A DNA stretch of 64,000 nt, from assembly GCA_035283185.1 (NCBI GenBank), contig DATEUJ010000022.1:1-64000 (forward strand). Reading direction: 5' to 3'. Positions 39,894 through 48,346 of the stretch are shown here, piece after piece. The notes under the pieces were generated by a model. That model searched no databases and was not told the origin of the DNA. It saw only the letters and a list, made by a program, of their open reading frames with translations. This DNA is from DASSFZ01 sp035283185. Lineage in GTDB: Bacteria; Chloroflexota; Anaerolineae; Fen-1058. Both the position numbers and the translations under genes were made by a program. Every line of letters begins with the position of its first letter. Within the stretch, counting starts at the first letter, position 1.

Positions 39894-42800
39894 TGTGCAA
39901 TCGCTAGCGTCAGCATGAACACGAACGCCAGATCGACGACGAAGTACGCCGCGTCGACCAGCCCGTGCGCCAGGAAATCGACCATCGACGCCATCAGGCC
40001 AATGGTCAGTGACCAGTTTTCAGTGTTCAGTGAACGGCGTGTCTCACGCAGCACGGAATACGCACTTCGCCAGAACGCGATCTGAATCCATACAAACGCC
40101 GCCAGACCCAGCAGTCCCAACCGCGCGCCGAAATCGAGAACGACGTTGTGCGGATGAGACAACCCGGGCTCCTGCCAGGCCTCAGGAAGCATATAGCGTC
40201 CGCGATAGGCATACAGGAAATTATCCGGCCCGACGCCGAGAACGGGATGCTCGCGGATCATATTCAGCGCGCTGCGCCACAGCGCGATGCGGAAGACCTG
40301 CGTGCCTCCGCCGCCGAGCAGCGCCTGGATGCGAGGCGAGTTGAAGAAGGGGATCGCCGCGATGGCACCCACGAGCAGAGCGCCCAGCGTGACCCATATC
40401 CATCGACCGCCTGCCAGCAGGCCGATAGCCAGGATCGACGCAGGTACGCCAAGGAATATCGCGCCGCGCGACTGGCTCAACACGATAGCCGCGATGATCG
40501 GGATCAGCGCCAGCCCGTACCACGTGCGCCTTCGACCTTTGCCGAGCAGCAGGAATGCCAGCGCGATCGGGAGCACTCGCCCCAGGAACAGCCCGACATT
40601 ATTGGGCGATCCGTACACGCTGCGCAGACGGCGCGTGCCCTCCTCGGCGGTGATGAAATCCAGGTTGAAGGTGTACTCCACCAGCCCGATCGCGGCGACG
40701 AGCACGCCCGCCAACACCAGCGCGTCGATAATCCGCCATGTGGCGCTCCGGTCGAGTTTGCTCGAACGAAGCAGCGCATAGAAAACGACCGGCTCAAGAA
40801 TGATGATGCGCCATTCGCGGAGCGCGAATTCGAAATACGAGGCGGCGAACAGCGAGATCGTGCTGACGACGAAGAAGGCGAGCACGGCCCAGTCTAAAGA
40901 CGTGAAGCGTGAGACGTGAAGCGTGAAGCGTGAAACGTGAAGCGTGAAGCGTGAAACGTAAAGCGTGAAACGTGAAGCGTGGGGCGTGATGCCCGGCCCT
41001 TGGCACTTGGCACTTTGCACGCTGCCGCGCCACTCGGCCAGCCGCCGCAACGCCCACGCGGCAGCGCACATGATCAGGGTCATTTCGGCCATCGACGAAA
41101 AGCGGTAGAACAGATTGGCCGGCAGCAGGTGGAAGGGCGCGAAGAAGGCGACGAGCATCAGCCCGAGGTCGAGCCGCAACAGGATTAGAACGAAGAGCGC
41201 CATGCCGCTGGCAAGCGTCAGTATCAGCCAGGGCGACAGGCTGAAGGCCCCCGCCGCTGCAAGCGTGATCAGCACGTTAGCCGGATCGCCCAGCCGCCGG
41301 TACGCCGATCCGGCTTCCGCTCCCCACGTCAGCCAGGCCGAGGTGTAGAAGACGAAGGCGGCAGAAGCCGTGATGATGAGCTGGGTGGTGTGGTTCAAGC
41401 GTAAGTAGAGATTGGTAATTGCGTGGCCGAACGCGTCCCATGGCGCCCGTCGCGCGTTGCGAACCGCGCCGTAGGCCAGGATCAGCCCGATCGCGCCGAG
41501 AGCGATCATCGCCACGTCGAGCGCCGCTCGATCTTCCTCGCGCCCCACGCTCCAGCCGATGAGCGACCACTGGTTCCAGCCGCGCTCGGCAACCGCCTCG
41601 AGGGTATGCGGGCCGTCGCTCAAGCCAGTGGCGGCGGGAAGCGTCGTAACGTCGATCACACTCTTGTTCGGTGGGATGAGCTGCATGAAGCTGCCGCGCC
41701 CGTCCTGCGGAAGCGCGTTCGCCGGCTGGCCGTCGACCGTCAGGTACAGGTTGGCGCGGTCGGCGGCGCGGCGCACGCGCAGCGCGATCGACGCGCCTTC
41801 AAACGGAAACGTGCTCGATTCGCCGGTCGCGCTCCAGTCCGCGCCCAGCTCGCCGAACTTCCAATCGCCCGTGAACGTCGCGAACGGGTTGGGCGCGTAC
41901 TCGCCGCTGCCGGGTTGAACCGCCACAGACGAGGGATGATAGCCGAGGGCGGCGCGCGCGGCTTCGGAAGCAGCCTGCTTCACCGCGTCGAACACAGGCT
42001 CGGGCAGGCTGGAGGCATTGAGCAGCGCGAATCCCCAACGCGCCGCTTCGGCAGTTGGCAGGGGCTGCCAGTTCTCGACGACCATCACGCCCATCCACGG
42101 CCACTCGTCGCGGGCGCGCCGCACCGCGTCTTGTATCCATTGCGCCTGCTGCTCCGGCGAGGCGCGCCCCCATATCGACTGCGGGTGCGTGTTCCACCCG
42201 AGGTGGCTGGCCCACAGCGCCTTGCCCGCGTCGCCGTGCGCCTCCATCTCCTCGCGCAGCAGGAGGATGTGCGAGAAGTTCAGCGCGCTCGGATCGACGC
42301 GCCGATCGTCGGGGCCTGTCTCGAAGCCGTACGGCTTGCCGGCGGCGACGTCGAACAGGTCTTTCGCGCCGGCCTCGTACAACTTTCGCAAGAACAGCCA
42401 ATCGGCCATGTTGGCCGGCGAGGTCTCGACCGTGGGCGCGAGTCCGGCGAGGATGATGATGGCATTCGGATCGACCTCGCGGATCGCGTCGCGCGCCTGC
42501 CTCAGCATTTCGGCGTAAGCGACCGGGTTGACCTCGCCGTTCCAGCGAGCGCCCAGGTTCGGCTCGTCCCAGATCTGATAATAGTCGATGCGGTCGCCGT
42601 AACGTTGGGCGAACGCGCGGGCGAAGTTGGCAAAATCGAGGTTGGAGGTTGGAGGTTGGAGGTTGGAGATTGGAGATTGGAGATTGGAAGTTGGATGCGA
42701 CCACGACGGTGCGGTATCGAGGACAGCGATCAGGTTGAGCGGCGTCCCGTCGATGTGATTGTCCGGGATCGCATTCACGATGCGATCCCGAGGCGCCCAC

Positions 42801-43105
42801 TCGAACCGATCCGGCTCCGGCTGGATGTCTGCCCAGGCAAACGTCTGGCGAATCCAGTCCATGCCGGTCGAATCGATGTGTGCGAGCGTGCGCCGCAGCG
42901 CGTCGGGGCCGTACTGCTCGAGCGCGACGTTGACGCCGACGGCGGGCCGGTTCGGGACGTAAGGCTCGATCGGCTCGGGGAAGCCAAACGTGACGCCGCG
43001 CGTGCGCTGGGCGTAATCCAGCGTGACCGCTGTTCCGATCAGGATAACCGCGCACAAGCCGACGAAACAGAGAATAGCGCGGGCGAAGTAACGGCGGGCG
43101 TCCAA
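39872..43105 (-). CDS. Glycoside hydrolase-like domain fused to O-antigen ligase-like polymerase
   Basis: A 1077-residue membrane protein. After one helix (9-28), residues of about 55-390 resemble a GH39/cellulase-type TIM barrel (MDWIRQTFAWADIQPEPDRFEW, YYQIWDEPNLGARWNG, where DEPN replaces the usual NEP acid/base motif). A beta-sandwich segment follows (LYLTVDGQPANALPQDGRG). The second half has about ten helices with a Wzy/O-antigen-ligase-like loop (SQSRGAIFLGVPASIL, HPVLGVGPDNFLYAYR, SHPHNVVLDFGARLG). It may polymerise or ligate surface glycan. Two or three in-frame oligonucleotide-repeat inserts (about residues 140-155, 708-734) are present. The stop lies in a repeat hairpin. Confidence 0.8.
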   Translation of the reverse strand: MDARRYFARAILCFVGLCAVILIGTAVTLDYAQRTRGVTFGFPEPIEPYVPNRPAVGVNVALEQYGPDALRRTLAHIDSTGMDWIRQTFAWADIQPEPDRFEWAPRDRIVNAIPDNHIDGTPLNLIAVLDTAPSWSHPTSNLQSPISNLQPPTSNLDFANFARAFAQRYGDRIDYYQIWDEPNLGARWNGEVNPVAYAEMLRQARDAIREVDPNAIIILAGLAPTVETSPANMADWLFLRKLYEAGAKDLFDVAAGKPYGFETGPDDRRVDPSALNFSHILLLREEMEAHGDAGKALWASHLGWNTHPQSIWGRASPEQQAQWIQDAVRRARDEWPWMGVMVVENWQPLPTAEAARWGFALLNASSLPEPVFDAVKQAASEAARAALGYHPSSVAVQPGSGEYAPNPFATFTGDWKFGELGADWSATGESSTFPFEGASIALRVRRAADRANLYLTVDGQPANALPQDGRGSFMQLIPPNKSVIDVTTLPAATGLSDGPHTLEAVAERGWNQWSLIGWSVGREEDRAALDVAMIALGAIGLILAYGAVRNARRAPWDAFGHAITNLYLRLNHTTQLIITASAAFVFYTSAWLTWGAEAGSAYRRLGDPANVLITLAAAGAFSLSPWLILTLASGMALFVLILLRLDLGLMLVAFFAPFHLLPANLFYRFSSMAEMTLIMCAAAWALRRLAEWRGSVQSAKCQGPGITPHASRFTLYVSRFTLHVSRFTLHVSRFTSLDWAVLAFFVVSTISLFAASYFEFALREWRIIILEPVVFYALLRSSKLDRSATWRIIDALVLAGVLVAAIGLVEYTFNLDFITAEEGTRRLRSVYGSPNNVGLFLGRVLPIALAFLLLGKGRRRTWYGLALIPIIAAIVLSQSRGAIFLGVPASILAIGLLAGGRWIWVTLGALLVGAIAAIPFFNSPRIQALLGGGGTQVFRIALWRSALNMIREHPVLGVGPDNFLYAYRGRYMLPEAWQEPGLSHPHNVVLDFGARLGLLGLAAFVWIQIAFWRSAYSVLRETRRSLNTENWSLTIGLMASMVDFLAHGLVDAAYFVVDLAFVFMLTLAIAQRMRDEG
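40901..40989. repeat. CGTGAAGCGTGAAACGTGAA repeat inside the ligase gene
   Basis: About eleven degenerate (C)GTGAAGC / GTGAAAC units, encoding on the minus strand a run of SRFTLHV units without frameshift. The family is the same as the intergenic repeat at 29575-29648. Confidence 0.85.
42641..42695. repeat. GGTTGGAGGTTGGAGATT repeat inside the ligase gene
   Basis: Units of GGTTGGAG and ATTGGAG; on the minus strand they encode TSNLQSPISNLQPPTSNL in frame. The same units are found in the intergenic repeat at 37328-37418. Confidence 0.85.
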
Positions 43106-43130
43106 TGGGGTAGTCGTCGAGCGGACGCAA

Positions 43131-43436
43131 CTACGCCTGCTCTAAAATCTTCTCTCTCAGCCAAACATTCACGAGTGTTTCGGAGGGCACATGCTTGGCT
43201 TTGGCGATCTCGGTCAGTTTCTCCGCCACATCGTCGTCAATGGCGACGACGTGTGTACGCTTTTCGAGATCGATCTCGAATTCCGCTTCAGGCATCTGAT
43301 CCAGATAATCGCCGAGATCGTGCGTCTCGAAGAACTCGACCAGTTCATCAAGCGAGTAGACCTCGACATGATGCTTCACAATGAGTTTATCGACCACGTC
43401 TCTGAGCCAGATAAGGCCACTGATCTTCATCCGCAT
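43131..43436 (-). CDS. Fused remnant of BrnT-like toxin start and BrnA/CopG-like antitoxin
   Basis: A 101-residue protein. The first 30 residues (GLIWLRDVVDKLIVKHHVEV) resemble the start of BrnT-type toxins. From about residue 33 on, VEFFETHDLGDYLDQMPEAE and then THVVAIDDDVAEKLTEIAKA with SETLVNVWLREKI resemble the CopG/BrnA-type antitoxin normally encoded next to it. I read it as an internal deletion joining the two genes of one toxin-antitoxin pair, leaving the antitoxin domain intact. Alternatively it is a natural short family. Confidence 0.6.
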   Translation of the reverse strand: MRMKISGLIWLRDVVDKLIVKHHVEVYSLDELVEFFETHDLGDYLDQMPEAEFEIDLEKRTHVVAIDDDVAEKLTEIAKAKHVPSETLVNVWLREKILEQA

Positions 43437-43563
43437 CTCCCGAGCGCTGTGCGCCTGACAGCACCGAAGAAGAACAAGCGAGACCAGGGTCAGTTATACA
43501 GTACAGGATGACACGTGTCAAGCAGGCGTCGCGCTCGTGTGTACGCAAATGTTGTCATCAACC

Positions 43564-43618
43564 GTAGGGCGCGTTTCCATACGCGCCGCAAATTGGCGGC
43601 TATCGAAAGCCGCCCTAC
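43564..43618. repeat. REP family 2, copy 2 (55 bases, GTAG to CTAC)
   Basis: GTAGGGCGCGTTTCCATACG ... GGCTATCGAAAGCCGCCCTAC; two hairpins, same length and same ends as 20917-20971. Confidence 0.7.
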
Positions 43619-43697
43619 GTCCGGCCTGACATGTTTTGCGTGCACACCGCGCTCCGGGTGCGTGTCAGGATTTTGCGTGCGCGCTGCTTCACGCGAG

Positions 43698-45638
43698 CTA
43701 TGGCTGTATCTGGACGCTTCCAATCTCGACCCAGGCATCGGCCTCCGGCCCGGCATCACGCCCGCTCACCGGCAGACGCTGCATGGTCTGGAGATCGTAC
43801 AGCCCCATGACCAGCCGCGCGTCGCCGGCAATCGGCGCGTCGTCCGATACGTTCAAAGTATAGGTATCCAGGAAGGCGCGGCCGGGCGCCCACATGGTCG
43901 TTGCATACTTTCCGGAGAGAGGATAGGTGTCCTGCTGGGCAATCGATCCGAGCACCGGATCGTACAGGTGCACAAAGACCGTGTACGGCTGTTGCGTGGC
44001 GGCCTGTGGAAGCCAATGAACCGTCACGTCGAGGCTTTCGCCAGGGCGTACCGTGTCTCGGTTCACCGCATAACCGACTACGCGCGCGACACCCCCGATG
44101 TCGGCGTCGAGCGACGTCATGCCGTTCAGGTCAGCCGCACCCGGCACAGGGGGCGGTGGGTAGCCGGCCACGGACAAGCCATAATAGTCGGATGCGCACG
44201 TGTTCGTCCAATGCTTCTGATATGGACCGATGACATCCAATCCCGCAAAGTCGTCCGGAGCCGGCAGCGTGACGGCAGTCGCGCCATGCGCCTTCGCCTC
44301 TCGCACACCGCGATCGAAAACAGCCCACGTGGCAGCGTGGGCGCTCACGGCAGGAAGCAGCTCCAGGGTCCGCGTGGCCGAGCGGATCGAATGCGGAACG
44401 GCAACGAGCAGGACAATCACCAGGAGCGGCGACCCAAGGCGGGCGGGCCTCGCCCGGCGGCGCAGGACCAGTCCCGCCAGATAGCCCCAGCCGGCCAGCG
44501 CGCAGACCACGACGTACTGCTGAATGATCAGGACGCGATCGGGCGGGAGCGTCAGCACGGCATACGATGTAGCCAGGAAACACACAAAGACGAGGACAAG
44601 CGTGACGATCGGAATGAGCATCAGGCCTAGCCCGGCCTTACGCCAATCACTGCTAAAATCCGCGCCATGCTCGTCGTCCGCATGGCGTACTCGCATGGCG
44701 AGCAGCGCAGGGAGCAGTACGGCGAGCAGCCAGCCCACTGGCGAGCGCGCCAAGGATGCCTGAACGAACCCCAGGTTGCCGATAGTATAGTCGAGTGTAA
44801 TTTCGGCGAGCGTGCTCACATCGAGTGACGGCAGAGGGCCTTCCAGCCTGGCGCGCGTGCCCGGCGCATACACTACCAGCATGGCTGCCAACACGGAGCC
44901 GGCCAGCCCGGCGACGAGCAGAATGACGATGCGGCGCCTGAGCGGCGCCGGGACGAGCATCAAACTGCCGGCGACGGCCAGGCCGAGCGCGCCGATCTGT
45001 AGCAGGACCGCCACCTCGGAAAACCCGCCGATCGCGGTCGCCATTGCCGCGCTGAGAACGGCCTTCATCCAGAAGCGTGGACGATGGGAGGCCGGATCGC
45101 TCCAGCGAATGAGAAGCCCTGCGTATGCCGTCGTCAAAATCAGGGGCATCGTGTAGGTGACCATTCCTGTCTGCCAGAAGAGCGACTGCGGCACGTTCGG
45201 AGTCCCCTCGAGCGTGAAGAACACGATGAGCGCCGCCATCAAGACAGCTCCCCCTGAAAAATGGCGGGCACGCGGGTGGCGCTTCATCTGCCCGAGCGTC
45301 CATGTGATGGTGATCAGCCAAGCGATAACGCCGAGCGCAGGCAGGATAGCCGTGATCCCGGGGCCGAGCAGCTCGATGGCGCTGACGGCAAATGTGAACG
45401 CGTATCGGCCCGACCACCATGTGTACCAGTGCGCTTGCGCCGGCCAGAATCCCTGTGCCTGGACGACGGCCGCCGTGCAGTAATCGTCGGCCATGTAGCG
45501 CGTGAACCATCCGACGTAGCCGTAAATGATCAGGGGAACGGCCAACGCGACGAGCAGCACAACCGCCAGGACATCGACCTTGTCGAGGAAGCGTCGCGAA
45601 AGGCTTGTCCTGAGCGAGGGCGAAGGAAGCGCAGACAT
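43698..45638 (-). CDS. Large multi-helix membrane protein, glycosyltransferase-like
   Basis: A 646-residue protein with about ten to twelve membrane helices in the first 480 residues (VDVLAVVLLVALAVPLIIYG ... GWGYLAGLVL), followed by an extracytoplasmic beta-sandwich (about 520-646: GESLDVTVHWLPQAA, YTVFVHLYDP, ARLVMGLYDL). FTRYMADDYCTAAV in the first loop carries a DD pair as in GT-C and DUF6056-type proteins, so a lipid-linked sugar transferase is plausible. Start 45638 is picked because the upstream frame is low-complexity oligonucleotide repeat, and that repeat overlaps the first codons. No specific family name is certain. Confidence 0.7.
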   Translation of the reverse strand: MSALPSPSLRTSLSRRFLDKVDVLAVVLLVALAVPLIIYGYVGWFTRYMADDYCTAAVVQAQGFWPAQAHWYTWWSGRYAFTFAVSAIELLGPGITAILPALGVIAWLITITWTLGQMKRHPRARHFSGGAVLMAALIVFFTLEGTPNVPQSLFWQTGMVTYTMPLILTTAYAGLLIRWSDPASHRPRFWMKAVLSAAMATAIGGFSEVAVLLQIGALGLAVAGSLMLVPAPLRRRIVILLVAGLAGSVLAAMLVVYAPGTRARLEGPLPSLDVSTLAEITLDYTIGNLGFVQASLARSPVGWLLAVLLPALLAMRVRHADDEHGADFSSDWRKAGLGLMLIPIVTLVLVFVCFLATSYAVLTLPPDRVLIIQQYVVVCALAGWGYLAGLVLRRRARPARLGSPLLVIVLLVAVPHSIRSATRTLELLPAVSAHAATWAVFDRGVREAKAHGATAVTLPAPDDFAGLDVIGPYQKHWTNTCASDYYGLSVAGYPPPPVPGAADLNGMTSLDADIGGVARVVGYAVNRDTVRPGESLDVTVHWLPQAATQQPYTVFVHLYDPVLGSIAQQDTYPLSGKYATTMWAPGRAFLDTYTLNVSDDAPIAGDARLVMGLYDLQTMQRLPVSGRDAGPEADAWVEIGSVQIQP

Positions 45639-45716
45639 AAGCTTGTCCTGAGCCGAAGCCCTGAGCCGAAGCCCTGAGCGTAGCGAAGGGGCAGGCGAAG
45701 GGGCAGGCGAAGGAGT
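45601..45716. repeat. CTTGTCCTGAGC / CCCTGAGCGTAGCGAAGG oligonucleotide repeat
   Basis: Degenerate repeats of GCTTGTCCTGAGC, GAAGCCCTGAGC and GGGGCAGGCGAAG across the start of the gene at 43698-45638 up to the stop of the lipoprotein gene behind it. Confidence 0.75.
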
Positions 45717-45718
45717 GG

Positions 45719-47278
45719 TTAACGCGACCAGCGCGGCGATCGGATCGCGCCATCCGTCGTGAGCTGTTGCACCTCGCCGCTGAGCGCGTCGACGAGGTAA
45801 AGATCGCCCTGATACACCCCGCCAACGGCGGGCCGCGTTTGATAAGTGACGACGAGCTGCGTGCCATCCGGCGACCACGCCAGGTCAGGACGGCCCAGCA
45901 GACCGAGGCCGTCTCCGGGCGGGAAGACGCGCCGCCGGTTGCTGCCGTCGCGGTCGATCAGCAGCAGGCTGTAGCGGCTTTGGTTGCTGTCGAACGGCTC
46001 CTCAGGCTGGCCGACCACCATCAACGGGTGTGCCGCATTGACTGACCAGCGCGGCTCCGACCACATGCCGGCCGGATTGAACAGGCGCACAAGCGTCGCC
46101 CCGTCACGGCTGACGGCGTAGACGTCGAAGCGCTCGCTGTCCTCGTCGGCGCGCCCGGCCTGCGATTTCCCGTGCAGCGTGAAGACGACGAACTGCCCGT
46201 CGGGCGACCACGAGGGCGCGGGCACCCAGGCCCACGTCGAGCGTGTGTTGAAGGCGGTGAAGGTGACCAGTCGCGTGGCTTCGGGGATGCGCGCCGTCAT
46301 CGTGATGACGCCGACGCCGTCGGTGTCGGCAAACGCCATGTATGCGCCGTCGGGCGACCAGGCGAAGGTCGTGCCCCACCACGGATACGTGGCGCCAGTG
46401 TATTCCTCGCGGATGCGCCGGGCGCGGCCGGGCGCGCCGTCGCTGACCGGCAGCGTGAACAGGTCGTTGTGCGCGCGCCAGCGCGCCGGCCCCGAGGACG
46501 GCTCGGCGGTGGAGTACGCGATCGACTCGCCGTCGGGCGACCAGGCGGCCCACAACACGCCCGACACGCCGAGCGCCCGCGCTTCGGGTGTGGCGAGCGC
46601 CGTGTCGGCGAGCCACAGCTCGTTCAGCGTGTCGGTGACGGCGCGTGTGTAGATCAGCCACCGCCCGTCGGGAGAGAGATCGAACACCAGGCCGTCGAGA
46701 TCGCCCTCGCTCGTGACGGGGCGGCGGCTGCCGGCCGTCTCGCGCATGACGAAGGCGTTGTTGTTGCTGACGAAGGCGATCGTGCCGGTGAAGGGCACGT
46801 TCGAGAAGATGTCCTTAATGCCGACGCGGACGATCTCGGGGGTGGGCCGGACTTCCTGTGGCTCGCCGGCCAGCTCGCGCTTGACCTCGACGCCGTCCTC
46901 GAGCGTGATGCGATAGGTCATCACGCGCTCGCCGTTGCGGCCGGCCTGGATGGGGATAGGCGTGCCGGGCGGGATCGAGGCGTCGCGCAGTATTTGCGTG
47001 CCGAACGGGATCGTCTCGGTGACGACCTCGGTTGTCTGCGTGACGCGAATGACCGTGACGCTCGCGCCGTCCTGCAGCGAGGCGGTCTCGAGCGGGCGCA
47101 CCTTGTCCAGCTCGCCGAGCGTGACGCCGGCCTGTCGCAAGAACGCGCCGACTGTGCGGGCATCGGTGACGATGGCGCGCGTTTCGCCGTCGACGGTCAG
47201 ATTGACGCCGATCTGCTCGGGCTGGCGCGCGCTACAGGCCGCCAGGAACAGGGCCAGCAGGATAAGGCTCCGTTTCAC
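45719..47278 (-). CDS. Lipoprotein with DUF348/G5 domains and TolB-like beta-propeller
   Basis: A 519-residue protein. A lipoprotein signal ends at LAACS (cysteine 15). GVNLTVDGETRAIVTDARTV is a ubiquitin-like DUF348 repeat, followed by a G5 domain (VVTETIPFGTQILRDASIPP and NGERVMTYRITLEDGVEVKR). The rest is a six-blade TolB-type WD-like propeller (LSPDGRWLIYTRAVTD, WSPDGESIAYSTAEP, WSPDGAYMAFADTDG, WSPDGQFVVFTLHG, WSPDGTQLVVTYQ). The G5/DUF348 combination is known in peptidoglycan-associated proteins such as Rpf-like factors; the fusion with a propeller suggests a cell-wall sensor or scaffold. Confidence 0.88.
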   Translation of the reverse strand: MKRSLILLALFLAACSARQPEQIGVNLTVDGETRAIVTDARTVGAFLRQAGVTLGELDKVRPLETASLQDGASVTVIRVTQTTEVVTETIPFGTQILRDASIPPGTPIPIQAGRNGERVMTYRITLEDGVEVKRELAGEPQEVRPTPEIVRVGIKDIFSNVPFTGTIAFVSNNNAFVMRETAGSRRPVTSEGDLDGLVFDLSPDGRWLIYTRAVTDTLNELWLADTALATPEARALGVSGVLWAAWSPDGESIAYSTAEPSSGPARWRAHNDLFTLPVSDGAPGRARRIREEYTGATYPWWGTTFAWSPDGAYMAFADTDGVGVITMTARIPEATRLVTFTAFNTRSTWAWVPAPSWSPDGQFVVFTLHGKSQAGRADEDSERFDVYAVSRDGATLVRLFNPAGMWSEPRWSVNAAHPLMVVGQPEEPFDSNQSRYSLLLIDRDGSNRRRVFPPGDGLGLLGRPDLAWSPDGTQLVVTYQTRPAVGGVYQGDLYLVDALSGEVQQLTTDGAIRSPRWSR

Positions 47279-47433
47279 GCGCGAAATGATACCATACTCG
47301 TTGTGAAGCAGTTCACACCGGCCCGATGGTCAACTTCACCGGGCGCCATCTGACTTCCTCACTGACAACGGCCCGATTATCGTATATAGTGGCTTCACAA
47401 AATCCGAGAATACATATCAGAGAGGAGATTACG

Positions 47434-48258
47434 ATGAGCGTGCAAGATACTCGAAAAGTCGTGAGTCGCGCGGTCATGGATGAGGAATTCCGTCGAACCC
47501 TGTTCAGCGACCCGGACACGGCGCTGACCGGTTACGATCTCACCCCCGATGAAGTGCAGGCCCTGCGCTCCATCCCGGCCGAGACGATGGACGATTTCGC
47601 CAACCACCTGGAAGAGCGCATATCGATGTCCGTGATTGCCTTCGGCGCTGCGGCATTTGGCAGCCAGGCGGAAGGCAGCACCGCTCACGGCGCTCACGCG
47701 GCGGGCAGCAGCGCGATGGGCAGCCAGGCAGAAGGCGCTGCCGCTTACGGCGCTCATGCGGCCGGCAGCAGCGCGATGGGTAGTCAGGCAGAAGGCAGCG
47801 CCGCTTACGGCGCTCACGCGGCGGGCAGCAGTGCGATGGGCAGTCAGGCGGAAGGCGCTGCCGCTTACGGCGCTCACGCGGCAGGCAGCAGCGCGATGGG
47901 CAGTCAGGCGGAAGGCAGTGCCGCTTATGGCGCTCATGCGGCGGGCAGCAGCGCGATGGGTGCCCAGGCAGAGGGCAGTGCCGCTTACGGCGCGCAGGCA
48001 GAAGGCAGCAGCGCGATGGGCGCCCAGGCGGAAGGCAGCGCCGCTTATGGTGCTCAAGCGGAAGGCAGCAGCGCAATGGGCGCGCAGGCGGAAGGCGCTG
48101 CCGCTTATGGTGCTCAGGCGGAAGGCAGTGTCGCTTACGGCGCGCAGGCCGCAGACAGCGCCGTGATGAGCGCTCAGGCTTCCTGGCTACAGCGTCTCGC
48201 CGCGGCGCTCGGCATCGGCGGTGGCTCGGGCGGCGGCGGCAAGCACGACCTCTATTAG
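47434..48258 (+). CDS. NHLP-clan leader protein with long decapeptide-repeat tail
   Basis: A 274-residue protein. Residues 1-66 (SVQDTRKVVSRAVMDEEFRR, LFSDPDTALTGYDLTPDEVQ, ALRSIPAETMDDFANHLEER) match the Os1348-like nitrile-hydratase-leader-peptide clan found as leaders of ribosomal natural products. From 47653 to about 48183 follow some 17 repeats of ten residues, alternating A(M/Y)GSQAEG(A/S)A and AYGAHAAGSS (20-residue, 60-base period). The tail ends WLQRLAAALGIGGGSGGGG. The start follows GAGGAG. No modification enzyme, peptidase or ABC transporter lies next to it, so the product may be a structural or surface protein rather than a natural product. A perfect terminator follows. Confidence 0.8.
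   Translation: MSVQDTRKVVSRAVMDEEFRRTLFSDPDTALTGYDLTPDEVQALRSIPAETMDDFANHLEERISMSVIAFGAAAFGSQAEGSTAHGAHAAGSSAMGSQAEGAAAYGAHAAGSSAMGSQAEGSAAYGAHAAGSSAMGSQAEGAAAYGAHAAGSSAMGSQAEGSAAYGAHAAGSSAMGAQAEGSAAYGAQAEGSSAMGAQAEGSAAYGAQAEGSSAMGAQAEGAAAYGAQAEGSVAYGAQAADSAVMSAQASWLQRLAAALGIGGGSGGGGKHDLY
47653..48183 (+). repeat. Coding tandem repeat (30/60-base period)
   Basis: About 17.5 units of 30 bases, pairs forming a 60-base period (GGCAGCAGCGCGATGGGCAG ...). Synonymous differences between units show selection on the peptide, not simple slippage. Confidence 0.9.
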
Positions 48259-48300
48259 ACGCGAAGATTCAGCATAACACCAATCGACCTGAACGAAATC

Positions 48301-48336
48301 CGAGCCGCCCCGATCGGGGCGGCTCGGTCGTTTTGT
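48301..48336 (+). terminator. Terminator of the NHLP-repeat gene
   Basis: A perfect 26-base palindrome starting CGAGCCGCCCCG at 48301-48326, followed by GTCGTTTTGTT. Confidence 0.85.
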
Positions 48337-48346
48337 TCGCGGCACG

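Noticed and set aside
47653..48183. Possible CRISPR or non-coding satellite array
   Set aside because: The 60-base period is in frame with a start, leader and terminator, and differences between units are mostly synonymous.
47434..48258. Trimeric autotransporter adhesin (YadA-like)
   Set aside because: The repeat is ten residues and alternating, no signal peptide, stalk or membrane-anchor domain is present, and the leader is NHLP-like.
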